64,000 bases of DNA from Astropecten irregularis (GCA_963971285.1 OZ020257.1:14088602-14152601), one strand, 5' to 3'. Positions 49,301 to 60,542 are shown, counted from the first letter of the stretch. Notes: generated by a model from the letters alone, not told the origin. Made by a program: numbers and translations.

Positions 49301-52300
49301 AGTACGGTATTTCAAAGGTCTCAGGTTTGAATCCAGCTTCACTCAATTTTCGTTGTTAACTTTCCAATGAAATCCATTAACTGTTCCAAGCTGTAGCACG
49401 TACCTGAGCCCACTGGGGATTTCCCTTGCCCAGTATCGTCCATTGTCCATCCCGTATACGGTACCCAGTGATGACGGTGCTCATCCCGTGGGCATGGGTG
49501 CGGAATGCAAATGGGTAGATGGGTACCGGGCTAAGGTAGGGACATGAGACGTCAGCATGGTAGTCTGTGAAGAGACAACACAACATTGCAAAGGTGCTAG
49601 AGTTGCATTCCCAGTTGTAACAGAAGAAAATACTTTTTAAAAAAATGGAAATTTGAGAGAATTCAAGTCAAACTTCAGAAACTTGCTTGTTGAAACCATA
49701 GCAAAATAAATGAATATGAGTCGTAATTGTTGCTGAGATAAATTTTTCTTGTCAAATAAAACAAAATATTAAAAATTTAAGTAATAAACTGCTGCAATCT
49801 GCTCATTAGCCAAAAATAAAAACCTGAAATTCATAAAATGCTTGGAGTTAGGAGGGCCTGATGCGTTTCGATCCTAGCAGGATCTTTATTGAAGGCTAGC
49901 CTTTGATGAAGTTCCTGCTAGGATTGAAACGCATCAGGCCCTCCTAACTCCAAGCATAATGAAATATTCTCAATTATTTCTGAGTCTCGCTATAAGAGAG
50001 CTCTGCAGCTCTCTCTTACCAGCTAGAAAATAAAGGAAACTATTTTTTGATTAGGTAATTTAGAAAATTGTAACTACACTTACTCTCCATTCTTGGTGGA
50101 ATGGATATATATCCCGATCCAAGGAGGTAGATACCGCCAGCATAACGTTGTCTGTAGGTTAGAAATTTGAGAAATTCACACATTAATTAATACAACAGGC
50201 AATGGTTAAAACTCCTGGCACTAATGTTGTGCTAGGGTGAATGGAGGGTTCTTATTGACCAATTACCGGAGCAGGTGCACATGAATGCAACGTCGAGTTA
50301 ACCGGCTCTTTTCAGAGCCACGCAACTCATAAAAAGAGTATAATATATGTCTTTTTGTGTTACCGCAAAATCAATTATGGGATGCAATCTTGCCTAACCA
50401 AAGAAGCAAGGAAGTGAAGGAATGGATCTTTTCCTTAGTCTGTGGTCTAATACCAACTACCTAGAACTGTCTGGTGCTTTAAGGTAGTATCATACTTTGT
50501 TTTTTGTAAAAGAAATGCAGATTCATGGACAAAAATATCAAGACAGATACAGTAACAGTCATCTGTGAAAATTTCAGTCCCATACGGTGCCCACTTTTTT
50601 AGAAAACAGTGAAAAACGACCATGGTATTTTTAAAGTCTTTTCTCTCTTTTTTTTGATCTTTCAAAAGATCAAAAAGATTTTCGGTCGTTGTTTTACTCT
50701 TTTCTTGATAAATACAGCATTTCAGGCAGAAACATTTTAACGGTATGTTTCTACCATCACCATTTTCATACCCTGTACGTTATACGTAAATCTGTGAACA
50801 TTTCTATTTTGGTCTCTTACTAAAGTATGATACCACCTTTAAGCATATTTTGGTGCTTAAGCAGCTCTATGAAATTGGCCCCATATACATGTACATGTCT
50901 GATGGAGAAGCTGATGAATTACTTCCTGTAGGAATCAGGCACGATTTTCCCGTCGGCAAATTAAGAGCAGAACCCCCTGAGTATTGCAGATGCACCCCTT
51001 AAAGCTTCTTAGGCCTGCTGGTTTATGGACTTAAGTCTCTAAAATTGACAAGGATTTGGGGCAACATGGGCCAGTATTGGCATATTCGACAGAATTCTTG
51101 AAGGAGTTCCGTGTCCAATAGGTCAAGTATGTCAAAAGCTTAAAATGGTATTAGATCTTCCAGAAAATTTGCAAGATATTAGCTCAGTCTAAGAAATAAT
51201 ATCACGGTGCTTGCCTTCTTGGGCGAGACACTTTTACTCACCACCGGCACCCAGGCAAAATTGGGTGGGGCTGGGGGGGGGGGGGGGCGGGCTCAAATCC
51301 CTCAATACTCCTCAGGGTATTGTGAATATTTTTCACGAGTGATAATTTGGACTTGCATGTAAGACCAGGGACAATACCACAATGAACATGAAGATTTCCT
51401 TTAGTTCTGCATTGAGCATCATCAGGACAATAAAACTACGAATGTACATCTGTGCTAGCTTTATTTTTTAAATGCGGTATGAAAGTATTATATCTTGTTC
51501 TGTCTACAAAACATTAAAATGTAAAGAGCAATTTGCTTCAGACGTTTTATTTAAAAAGATAAAAATATTTTAATGACAGATGTATGCAAGCAATACCAGG
51601 GTTTAAAAAAATAATTGTTCAAATAATATGAATGCTTAGTGGAATGATGTTGGAAATAGATTAGTCATGCCCATATTATACAGTACTATATCAGGCATAT
51701 CTAATAACCAAGTCTACTCCATTCTAGTGTAACAAGATTACCACGCTAACTGGCCAGGGACGCACCAAATGCTTTCCCAGCGTCCATCTTACATAATCGG
51801 ATAATACAAGGGTGACTGACTGACTGCCAGTGCTAAACAAGCCAATGTACTGTACTGTACGTACAGTTTGCAACAGTACACTGTTTATGCCCAATGTAGC
51901 GGGAATATTGCGAGGGCGTTTTGAAAGGTCACACCGATCCCTTAGGATATAGAGGCCATGTCTTCCAAGAGCTAAGTATAAACTACACTCTTATTCCCGT
52001 TCTGGGAATAAACTGGAGAATCTAGTTGGTAACCCGGGGCACCAGGGTGTTTTCAAATGTTTCCTCGTCGTGTGAAAATGCACCACTCGTACACCACAGG
52101 GAAAGGTATTAGGGCTAATTTTACTGAGCTGATGAGCGCACAAAGCAAGTACTGGTTACCAACCAAACTTGCGTGCAATAGTAATCTGCTTATAGCCGGT
52201 ACACTGCTAATTTTTTTTTTATCAAAACATGGATGAAAACAAGCTTTAATCATTTGCAATATTTTCTGCTCCATTCCTCGATCCATGCACACACCATTTT

Positions 52301-55300
52301 CTCCCTGAGTTTAGTTTCTAAAATTCCAAAGAGATGCTGAGCACAAAAGAGAAGAAACTGGTAACCAAGCAAAGCTTGCCAGAAGCCGGTTCTCTGCATT
52401 GAATTTTTGCTCAGCATAAAAATACTGCTAAGCATTGTCTCATGCTGAGAGGCACTCTATTCCGCTTAGCGATTATGCAGTTTGGCAGGAAAAAGACAGA
52501 AGCAAGGTCAGGGATTAGAAAGAAAATAAATGAGAGCCAAGGAAAAAAAAATTAAAACAAAAACATCATAAATCATAAATTGCTATGGTTACTTACGGAG
52601 TGTGAGTCATGACTAGAGACAATCCTGAATGATCCCTTTCTGTAAAAAAAAAGGTAAAGAAAGGTTATAAATAAAACTGTGACTCTTTCACAATAACATA
52701 TTTTATTTTTCCCCAAGCATCTCTATATAATATCTCTATATGAGACTTATGGTCAGGGAATATTAATCACAGATGAAGATTTATGCATGCACGCGTGGCC
52801 ACATCATTAGAAAATGTTGTTTCTTTGAAAAATCAGACAAAATAATATTAATATTATTAATTTCACAAAAGAATGATAATAATTCTTCCATTATTTCAAA
52901 ACCATTTGAAATTTGAAGATGACGATATTTGAAGATATTTGAAAAAATTTTGAGATACAAATGCAGGTTTACAAATGAATCTCTCCTGAAAACAAAATGA
53001 ACATCAGAACCTTTTAAAACATGAAGGCTACATGTACATGTTTGCATACAGAACACTTTTGATGAAAAAGTAGTCCCAAATATTATTAGTTTCATTAATA
53101 ACATGATACCAGAGATAATGTGTATTCATTCTGAGTAAGATTCTTCAAAAACAAGCTTTCTGTTATGAAATCCATAATAATTATATTCCATATGTAAACA
53201 TGTAATGTATGCAATATAACAACAGCATTGAAAGCAAACAACGTATGCAAATGCAGGACGAGCATTCAGTAATCAGAATTCCTTAATAACGCCTCTGGTA
53301 ATTTATTCATAAAGGCACAGCCCAAAGACATAAATGTAAATTGAGGAATCCATGCTCATAAATAAAGTAATTATCAGTGAAGATATTAAAATTCAAAACA
53401 GGCATGGAATCTGAAGGAATTTGAGTCTTATGTAGGTATACCTATACACTGTACTATCCCCACTGACACAAAGAATGTTCTTGAATTTCACGGTGATATA
53501 CTAAAGCCTGGACCGTATTTAATTCACAACGGTGTGTGAACATAATACTCCCCACTCAACCTATTTGCAGCTTGGCCAAACACCCCGAGTAATCCATTTC
53601 TTTCTTAATAACATACAGCAGACATATGCTAACTGCTTCATACCACTTCCCATTCTAAAAAAAAACCACAAAAAATGTCATAGTACACGACAAATAGCCA
53701 GTGGGAAAAAAAAAAAAAAAAAAAAAAAAAAAACAGTGAAGAACAAGAAGTCCACTGCACAAGACTGCTGACGTAGTTCGTCAGCAGTTGCTATAGCAAC
53801 AACTGACAAGGCCGCACTGGTAAACAAGATGTGCAGAGAATGGAGGAAAAAAAAATTATTTTGATTCGTGTGCGTCGGGGCATGATACGCAGCCAAAGCG
53901 AAAACCAACCAGTGATGAATTGTCAAATCAGAAATTGGTTCAATTATTTTCCCTCCAAAACGGTTACCATAGAAACGTGGATATATTTTTTTGCTCTCAC
54001 TCTCTCTCTCGGTGAGGGCAGGAGTCAGGTTGGCATAGCGGTTCTTTCCTCGCCTTTCACCTCTGTGGACCGGGTTCGAGTCCGGCTCGGTTCACAAGTG
54101 GATTGGGTTTTCAGTAACCTGCCTGATTCCGTGGGTTTTACCCAGAATATTACTCTGGGGTTTTCATCCCACCTCTAAAACTGTATCTTCTTCTCATCAT
54201 CTTTCCATAACAGGTTTCATCAGGCTTGCTAGCTACAGTGCCTTGGTCACTTTTGAGGAATCCTTGGTGTCATTGCAAGAAATAAATAATAATAATAATA
54301 ATAATAAAAGGCACTTCCATGAGTGTCAGTGGCTGATGTTAGTGTCCTGGAGGGAATTCTATGTAATGAAGCAGTTTGCCACATGTCTTTTTGCTTGCAA
54401 CCTCAGGGACAACTGCACTATAATCAATTTACGGTCTGAAATTCAGAAATTCATAGCCTGACGTCCTCGTCTCATTTTCCGCACGAGCACACGGCGATGA
54501 CGCTATACATGTACACACAAGGATTATTAGGCTCGTATTTCAGTTGAACTGTTTCCCAGACTGCAGGAAATTACAAGAAGAACAAGAAGACCAAGGACAT
54601 GAAGGAGATACATCTTCTCTTTTTGGAGCAATTTTACCTACACTGAAAAAATAATGCTTAAAGGTACAGTAGTATCATACTTTGGTTTTAGTCAAAGAAG
54701 TACAGATTCATGGGCGAAAATATCGAGGAAGATACAGTGACAGTCATCTGTGAAAATTGCAGTCCCATACGGTGCCCACTTTTTGAGAAAATCGTGAAAA
54801 ATGGCCACAGTATTTCTCTTAAGTCTTTTTCTCTTTTATTTTTGATCTTTTAAAATGAAATTTTTGAATTTCTGAAATTGTTGAATTTCTGAAATTTTTG
54901 AAATTCTGAAATTTATGAATTTCTGAAATGTTTGAATTTCTGAAATTTATGAATTTCTGAAATGTTTGAATTTTTGAAAAGTGGAAAAGACAATGGAAAA
55001 GGCTTGCTTGTACAGGCGCCACAGTCACTTGAATAGTTATTAAACCAACCTAGCTGAGATAAGCTAGCTGGTCCCAATCCAATACTACGGCAGGTACTGC
55101 TGCATTCAATCACAATTATGATGATTTTTTCCCACTGCCACCGGGGTAATACTAATAATAATGTACAGCATTAGCCTTGTGTGTACATTCAATGCACACC
55201 GCCTCTCAAACGGCCTACCCATTAAAATGGTCTACCCTTCAAATTGCGCAAATGACACATAAATTGTGATTAGACTTTTCACTGGCAGCAAGCGGCATAT

Positions 55301-58300
55301 GGGGTTTATATGTTGAACCTTTATACTTGCAGTGAAATGAATATCAAAATGGCGAACCTACCTTGCAAGTGTGTTATATCTCCGTAGTGTATCTGTAGTG
55401 TGAGATAATTCAGACCACTGGTCCCTCCAACATGGAAACCGACATCTAGAAAGAGACACAGTCACAGTAATGGTCAAAGTAAGGTTGTGAACATTTACCT
55501 TTTTGGTAAAGTGGTGGTTTAAAAGGTACAGTACAGGATTGGTAACATACCCAAACAGAAATAATCACAGATTTAAGTATAACTTTTAGGATATGATGAT
55601 GGTGCTGGTAGAAACATACCGGTAAAAATATTTCCATCTGAAATGGTGTATTTATCCAGAAATTAGAAAAATGAAGACCGAAAGCAGTTTTGATCTCGGG
55701 GTAAGATCAAAACTATTCTTTATGTTTTAAAAGAAAAATTTAATCAGGTTTTCACAATTTTCTCGTGATTCAGATGTCCGATTGAGCTCAAATATTCACA
55801 GGCTTATTATTTCATGTAAATGCTGGATCAGACAAAGTATGAGTGCTGCTCTGTGACCTGTACCAATCATGTATTATACCTTTAATCACCAGATTTTGTG
55901 TTGCCTCAGCCTCTAGCAAATTAGTAAAAACATGATATAAAAACTTGTGGTTTTTAAAGTTATAATCCCACAGATGTAAAGCAATTATTCAAAACAGTTT
56001 CATAATCTCCATTGGACAGCTGGCTTGCTTATGTGGGATTCGAACTTGTGACCCACTGTTTACTATTGATGCTGTCACATCTGCTAGACCACTAAAGGGT
56101 GCTAGGTAACACAGGCTATCATGTACCAGACAGACATACAATATTGCAAACTATACTCTGAGTAAATAAACCACAGATGAAGACTCTGACAAATCAGAAG
56201 ATGACGAGATGAGATGTGAGAGCAGGATGAGAAACCATGGTAACAGCTGCTCCAAGAAATGGAAGCAGAGGAAGATTGGTGAGGAGATTATCAGTCGGCA
56301 GTGGAGCCAAACGTGGCAACAACAACTGACGCAGACAATACAAATTCTCAACCTTACCTTTTGGGAGAGTAGGCTGTGTCGCATTTCGTGCCCACGCAAA
56401 TAGGATTTTGCCTTGGCCACGACAGGTACCCATAGCAGCGCAGTCACTGAGAAAGAAATTAATTTAAAGTCGGAAATTTAAAATATTACCTGTTTGGTTA
56501 TTGCACACCCATAGCAATCCTCACACATAACACAGAAAATAATATGCAATTAGACAACATAACACTGTTTTTTTTCTAGGCACATCTTATGGACGGAACA
56601 AGGCATACACTTTTATAAACCAGGGTTTTAAATATCCACTAAACCGTGAACAGAGTCTAGTGATTTCAGTGTGTACTGCACTAGTCCAGCTGTCTAGTGA
56701 TTTTGTTTTCCTTGCACAATTAAAACGCTGCCTAAATTGGTGATTGTGATACAAGGATACAATTACGGTTTTCCTACAGTATGTTTTTTCACACAATTCG
56801 AGCATGGTAAACAAAAATGACTGGAGACATGACCGCATAGAACCGTATAGAATCACAAATGGCTTCCCTTAGTCTTTTTGGAGTATGTACATATATCATA
56901 TTGAATCACATGTTTTAATATGAAATAAACAAGACCATTTCTTTTACATACACATGTAGCAACTAATCTGAGCCTACACAATCAACCAACAAGAAATGTT
57001 TACTCTATCGACCATTTTGTCATAGAGACCTCAAGTAGTCAATGAAGACACTTTGAGAGAAGTAGGCACGTTATTAAACTTTAAGACCACGGAAGAACGT
57101 GCATACTGCAAATACAGGCAGTCAGTAAGTGCTGCATCCATATGGCAGGATGAATGTTACCATTTGATGCACAGTGGACAGTCTAATTGCACAGGACTTG
57201 TGTGTGGTTTTCATCAATTATGTCCGCCCAAAAACCGGGACACTGCGGGGGCACAAATGTCAAAGATTGTGATGCATGCATTGCATGTTGAAGGTTTAAT
57301 AAAAAGGGCACAGAAATATATGACTTGCACTGGAAATGAACTATGTCCTTTAAAGGGCAAAATTTCTGCTTGGCCTTTTTCTAATGGTTTATAAGGAGAG
57401 AAACTCAAACTAAAAATGACATGAATGATGAGGTGATAATAACCAGGGGCACCAAGGCAATGATCAGGGGCACCAAGGCAATGACCAGGAGCACCAAGGA
57501 AATGATCAGGGGCACCAAGGCAATGACCAGGAGCACCAAGGAAATGATCAGGTGCACCAAGGCAATGACCAGGGGCACCAAGGCAATGATCAGGGGCACC
57601 AAGGCAATGACCAGGAGCACCAAGGCAATGACCAGGGGCACCAAGGCAATGATCAGGGGCACCAAGGCAATGACCAGGAGCACCAAGGAAATGATCAGGT
57701 GCACCATGGTAATGACAAGGTGGCATAGAGGCAACGACCAGGGGCACCAAGGCAGTGACCAGGGACAAAGAGTGACCAGGGGCACCAAGGCCATGAACAG
57801 GGACACCAAGGCACTGACCAGGGGCACCAAGGCAATGACCAGGGACAAGGAGTGACCAGGGGCACCAAGGCAGTGATGACAAGGGACAAGGAGTGACCAG
57901 GGGTACCAAGGCACTGACCAGGGACAAGGAGTGACCAGGGGTACCAAGGCACTGACCAGGGACAATGAGTGACCAGGGGCACCAAGGCAGTGATGACCAG
58001 GGACAAGGAGTGACCAGGGGCACCAAGGCAGTGATGACCAGGGACAAGGAGTGACCAGGGGCACCAAGGCAGTGATGACCAGGGACAAGGAGTGACCAGG
58101 GGTACCAAGGCACTGACCAGGGACAAGGAATGACCAGGTGCACCAAGGCAGTGACCAGGGACAAGGATTGACCAGGGGCACCAAGGCACTGACCAGAGAC
58201 AAGGAGTGACCAGGGTCACCATGGCGCCAAATGATCGCATCCACTGCCTCTCAGAAGTTCAGGCCCTGCCTAATGATAATGATAATACTCACTAGTACGT

Positions 58301-59560
58301 TCCTGGTTCAGTTTGTACATCATTACAGCCATACAGGAGCATATGGTGGGCTGTGTACATGTTTGCATGCGGCTCAAAACCAACTACGGAAAAATCAACA
58401 GAAAAACACACACAATCAACATCCATCTTTCTCTGTTTTCAAAGGAGTAGAGATACAATTAAACAAAACACTCCCCACACCTAGTCTAGTTTCACGTTCC
58501 GTTAAAAGAACATGAAATGATTCAGACATAATTATTTGAAATTTAACAGCTCAATGGTTTCTACAAAAAAATTGCTGGCATCATTTATTGTAGTTTTCAA
58601 CCTAAAGTTTGTTAAAAACATGGCAGCCTGCGTCTATAATAGACTACAGATATTGATTCTTTCTAGGACATGTAATTGTTGTGCTGTAGTACTATAAAAC
58701 AAGCACAATCCTGAACAAAAATCTACCCTGCAAATGGCAATACAGTATATTTATGCAGAGTTTACATGCCCGTGTACATTCTCCACATCCAGTATGCTAA
58801 ACATTGACATTAGGATGCGCCACGACAGTCAACACCTCGCCAGGTCATTGATCATAACCGGCGTGATTATCACAGTCGGGAATAAATTGGGGGAAAATTT
58901 CTTGGCACAGACAGTCCCCCCGGGAGAGGTGAGACCTCCTGAATCCCTTGGGATAGGGAAAAACCTGTCGTGGGATGTGGGGGAGCTTCGTCAATTGAGA
59001 AGACTTTAATCCTAGCCGCACTACGGCGCATTTTGTCAACAGCACGAAGCTGAATTGCCTCCTGCAGATGGCGGACTGACAAGTACGTTGAAGAAAACAA
59101 GTCATTGACGAGGATAAAATATCACTCAAGCTTATCAAATATTTTCCACAGTTTTCAATACTTGAATTCTGGCGGCCATCTTGGACTTTGGCAGCTCCAT
59201 CCTGAATTTTGGCAGCCATCTTGGACTGAGTTCTGCCACTCAGCATCAACATGCACAAATATTTTCACATGAACAATGTGGGTTTTTTTTTTAAAGGATG
59301 ACAAAATCAAATGTTTTGAAGTTGAATGTCAACACTTCTTCTTTCAAACAGGAACACTGTCCTACTTCAGGAATATTTTTTTGCCCGCAGCCCAACAGTC
59401 CAATTACAGCACATTTGAAGAGAATGTAATAGGGGGGAGGGCCTACCAGACTAGGGCCCGCTATTTTCTATTTTTCTTAGTAATTGGCACCTCCTCCATA
59501 CTTACTGATATATGAATCTTCACGCGGAAGAGTTATTGAGGTACACATATACTGCTCCGA
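41188..59560 (-). CDS. PAM: PAM, bifunctional peptidylglycine alpha-amidating monooxygenase (17 exons, 5' partial)
   Basis: Exons in transcript order: 59560-59506, 58383-58293, 56446-56358, 55445-55362, 52639-52597, 50151-50084, 49564-49404, 48663-48560, 46990-46866, 46212-45835, 45316-45190, 44671-44555, 43809-43511, 43242-43033, 42500-42373, 42222-42120, 41597-41188. All junctions are GT/AG and keep frame; 863 residues are in the window. The order is PHM, acidic linker, PAL, transmembrane helix, cytosolic tail. Copper A ligands are present (AHHMLLYGC and LQIHYGD), and so are copper B ligands (RTHAHG and DEMCNFY). PAL has MPHG, IPHS, QPHD, FHR and GYCNSR. Family knowledge: PHM hydroxylates the glycine alpha-carbon using copper, ascorbate and oxygen, and PAL then releases the amidated peptide and glyoxylate, in secretory granules. 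The first exon matched here starts at SEQYMC, so the signal peptide exon(s) lie beyond 64000. The stop is TGA at 41190-41188. Confidence 0.93.
42560..42999 (-). pseudogene. LINE ORF2 C-terminal remnant in a PAM intron
   Basis: Two - strand frames, broken by a shift near 42793, read [33 protein letters not shown], then [18 protein letters not shown]. This is the region after reverse transcriptase in many non-LTR elements (W.D.VSNE.LL, then the cysteine-poor tail). It is truncated and lies between exons 42500-42373 and 43242-43033, in the same orientation as PAM. Confidence 0.7.
43960..44105 (+). repeat. Hammerhead-like repeat with conserved tail
   Basis: CTGATGA at 43987-43993, a possible stem II, then GAAAT at 44015-44019 in place of GAAAC, followed by gtcgctaccagcaacacaac and the tail gatgaataaccctttcctt. 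It belongs to the same family as 20285-20520 but with a mutated core. Confidence 0.5.
44206..44466. mobile_element. Inverted-repeat element with AGGTGCGTTCGAG ends
   Basis: Left end aggtgcgttcgagtaggtca; right end cttgaacttgaacgcacct. Inner gtcac/gtgac blocks also pair. ~260 bp, in a PAM intron. Confidence 0.65.
44957..45172. repeat. CTCAGG-repeat element, inverted copy
   Basis: Starts with atggaggctcagactcaggc and gattcgtgaatcc-type blocks, then the body (cttttggctacggttcggaa, tggtttgaaaagaaaa), and ends gagcctgagcctgagcctcc. It is the reverse-orientation relative of 46262-46487, with both ends carrying the hexamer. Confidence 0.65.
45500..45602 (+). repeat. tRNA-derived SINE, best copy
   Basis: ggctggatggctcagttggtagagcgcc looks like a tRNA 5' half with an A box, and ggttcaaatcccattccagtc gives the B box and acceptor-like 3' strand. 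A tail (aaatttttcgttgttcatct ttcaatgac) follows that is shared with other copies. No intact tRNA fold is claimed because the tail is fused directly and the anticodon arm is irregular. It lies in a PAM intron. Confidence 0.75.
45690..45811. mobile_element. Right part of a ~370-bp inverted-repeat element
   Basis: Text from ttttctcgtgaccaagatgtc through gtccgattgagttcaaa to catgtattatacctttaa matches 55740-55885. The left part is missing. It ends 24 bases from the 3' end of the acidic linker exon, next to that exon's splice donor. Confidence 0.65.
45835..46212 (-). other. Acidic linker exon between PHM and PAL
   Basis: A single 378-bp exon encodes ~125 residues rich in D, E, S, T, K and Q, with a DNDNDNDN run from a gtcatt hexamer repeat (46083-46105 on the + strand). 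It has phase 1 at both ends, so it can be skipped without breaking the frame. In mammals the corresponding linker exon is alternatively spliced and holds cleavage sites that separate PHM from PAL. A similar role here is an inference. Confidence 0.75.
46262..46487. repeat. CTCAGG hexamer array plus conserved body
   Basis: About ten ggctca units (46267-46318) lead into ctctgtcatccatatgctg, gttgtggttttt, cttttcaaaccagagaatc and gattcacgaaatggagccgg. It is a member of the repeat family at 2235-2435 and 44957-45172. Confidence 0.75.
46943..47898 (-). repeat. ~190-bp tandem array that copies the start of a PAM exon
   Basis: Five units begin at about 46943, 47135, 47317, 47509 and 47699. Each contains, on the - strand, ~140 bases of intron, the splice acceptor (gatccacag) and the first 48 bases of the last PHM exon, encoding THPSHDEM-type residues through MYYT. 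Only the unit at 46943 continues into the real exon; the others run from TACTACACAG into spacer. The copies are nearly identical, so the duplication is recent. The copied pieces lack the exon's own donor. Confidence 0.9.
47933..48115 (+). repeat. Second tRNA-derived SINE family
   Basis: ggtgctgtgacctagtggac ... gtgtgttcgaatacagcc gives A- and B-box-like text. A unique body follows (gcatccttgggcaagatgct, aacccaggtgtaaatgggta). A piece of the same body appears near 51208-51270. It lies in a PAM intron. Confidence 0.6.
48168..48536. mobile_element. ~370-bp inverted-repeat element, near complete
   Basis: Starts tttaaaggtaatatcatact; ends tatgatactacctttaa; core gatcttttaaaagatcaaaa. It ends 24 bases from exon 48663-48560 of PAM. 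Confidence 0.8.
48803..48900 (-). repeat. tRNA-derived SINE, reverse copy
   Basis: On the - strand it reads gcttgcatggctcaattggt aagagcgcctgtacgg..., then ggttcgaatcccgctccgtc and the ttttctttgttcact tail. The A and B boxes are both intact. Confidence 0.75.
49115..49295 (-). repeat. Decayed hammerhead-like repeat pair
   Basis: On the - strand CTGATGA is followed by a stem GACTAG/CTAGTC and AAAACGTTAATACC, matching 20577-20620 except for the G-to-A change in GAAAC. Further on it shares the text 'gtgcgaaagtac' and 'ggatcggtttgcgga'-like blocks with 20630-20690. Confidence 0.5.
49840..49960. repeat. Inverted pair of TGATGA...GAAACG repeats
   Basis: The right half (+ strand) has TGATGA at 49914-49919, a stem ttcctgctaggat, GAAACG and the tail gccctcctaactccaagc. 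The left half is its inverse. Compare 21266-21320. Confidence 0.5.
50478..50842. mobile_element. ~370-bp inverted-repeat element, near complete
   Basis: Starts tttaaggtagtatcatactt; ends aaagtatgataccaccttta; core gatctttcaaaagatcaaaa. It is followed at 50850-50885 by a lone end of the 8734-8973 family. Confidence 0.8.
54012..54172 (+). repeat. tRNA-derived SINE-like repeat
   Basis: ggttggcatagcggttcttt ... ccgggttcgagtccggctcg carries a strong B box. A body follows with tggattgggttttcagtaac, gtgggttttacccagaata and ctctggggttttcatcccac. It is a different family from 45500-45602. Confidence 0.55.
54658..54985. repeat. Inverted-repeat element cut off by a 13-15-bp tandem repeat
   Basis: The left half of a ~370-bp element (cttaaaggtacagtagtatc ... 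gatcttttaaa) stops near 54855. A tandem run of tgaatttctgaaat-type units follows to about 54980. The right half of the element is absent. Confidence 0.7.
55518..55885. mobile_element. ~370-bp inverted-repeat element, 'aggtacagtacagg' subtype
   Basis: Starts tttaaaaggtacagtacagg; ends catgtattatacctttaa; core gatctcggggtaagatcaaa. It lies ~70 bases upstream (in transcript order) of PAM exon 55445-55362. Confidence 0.75.
57441..58222. repeat. Minisatellite in a PAM intron
   Basis: About 780 bases of imperfect units built on accaggggcaccaaggcaatg (~18-21 bp), with longer units of ~33-39 bp that add gggacaaggagtg in the second half. Unit lengths are mostly multiples of three, which keeps all frames open and produces long spurious repeat ORFs (LVPLVIA-type and PWSLLVP-type). 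It lies between PAM exons 58383-58293 and 56446-56358. Confidence 0.9.
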
Positions 59561-60237
59561 CTACAAAAACAAAGAGGAGAAAGAACATTATTAATACAGA
59601 ACGAAAACAAATAATAGTAATTAAGAACAACATTGTCATACTTGAAGAAAACAAATTTTGAAATTATATGAAAGAATTTATATTGTATGGGGCATCCAAA
59701 CTTAAAACGTTGGAATTCTTTATACAAGATAGTTTAAGGTGAAGATAAAATGAACACAGAGAATATTATTTGGGAAGGAAAAATCTGTTTTTCATTCTAA
59801 AAGAAAAATGGGAATGGTTCAACAACATCATGAGTACAGTATTTTCAAATAAAAGAATCTTTTTGTTGGAATGGGAAAACACATAATTTATGTGGTGTAC
59901 ATAAATGAGACTTGAAGGCTTGTATGGTAGATACAGCAATAAAGAAAAAGGTGATCAATGCCACGCGATGTTGTGTTACTGGTAGCGACAGTTCCAGAAG
60001 ACAAAATGTCGCTGGCAGCGACATTTTCCTTATCTGTATCTACTGCGATGAATAACCCTTTCCTTTCTATTGAATGAAGAAAAGGTTAGTGATAGCACCA
60101 TGTGATGTTATCCTATTTTCTGACCAAGACAGAATCTGGAAAGCAAGACCCGGAGGGCTCGACATTTCGCACATTACGAGCTGTTCAACTTTATCAACAG
60201 GAGACTAACTGAAGAGAAAGGTATTCTCCAGATGACC

Positions 60238-60542
60238 TGGGCCCAATTTCATGGAATCCATTACGGCATATTTTCGTGCTTAAATGGACACTGCTGTGCA
60301 TGAAATCTATTCCATGGAATCTGTAAGCAAGACTGTTAGCGATGAATTTCTATGCTAACCTGCTATCATGTGTATTCTGCAAAATGTCCTGAGCTTAGCG
60401 TAGCGAGAATGAAAATTGCACTTAGCATTGCGAAAATGAAAATTCTCCTGTGAAATACGCTAACTATAAGCCAAACTAAAGTCTGCTATAGTAAGCGAAG
60501 AAATGTTCTGCTTACGGTAACAGGTTCCATTAAATTGGGCCC
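60238..60542. mobile_element. Inverted-repeat element with GGGCCCAATTTCATGGAATCC ends
   Basis: Left end gggcccaatttcatggaatc; right end ggttccattaaattgggccc. Inner blocks gtgcttaaatgg and agcttagcgtagcg suggest kinship with 8734-8973. Confidence 0.65.

Larger units (their letters stand above)
46866..59560 (-). other. PHM domain of PAM (9 exons)
   Basis: The domain reads [131 protein letters not shown] and [12 protein letters not shown], in the order of mammalian PHM. The His pair of copper A is encoded at 58348-58343. All six copper ligands are kept and the domain should be catalytic. Introns are long (58293 to 56446, 55362 to 52639) and hold minisatellite and transposon DNA. Confidence 0.9.

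Noticed and set aside
57441-58222. CRISPR-like array
   Set aside because: The units are contiguous imperfect minisatellite repeats without unique spacers, in a eukaryotic intron.
57214-58244. Long - strand open frames of up to 316 residues with PWSLLVPG- and LVPLVIA-type repeats
   Set aside because: They are read through the minisatellite at 57441-58222. All frames stay open because the unit lengths are multiples of three, and there is no domain or splice support.
58845-59258. 137-residue - strand open frame with repeated QDG motifs
   Set aside because: It lies in a PAM intron between well-supported exons and contains a short ggcagccatcttggac repeat. No domain was recognised.
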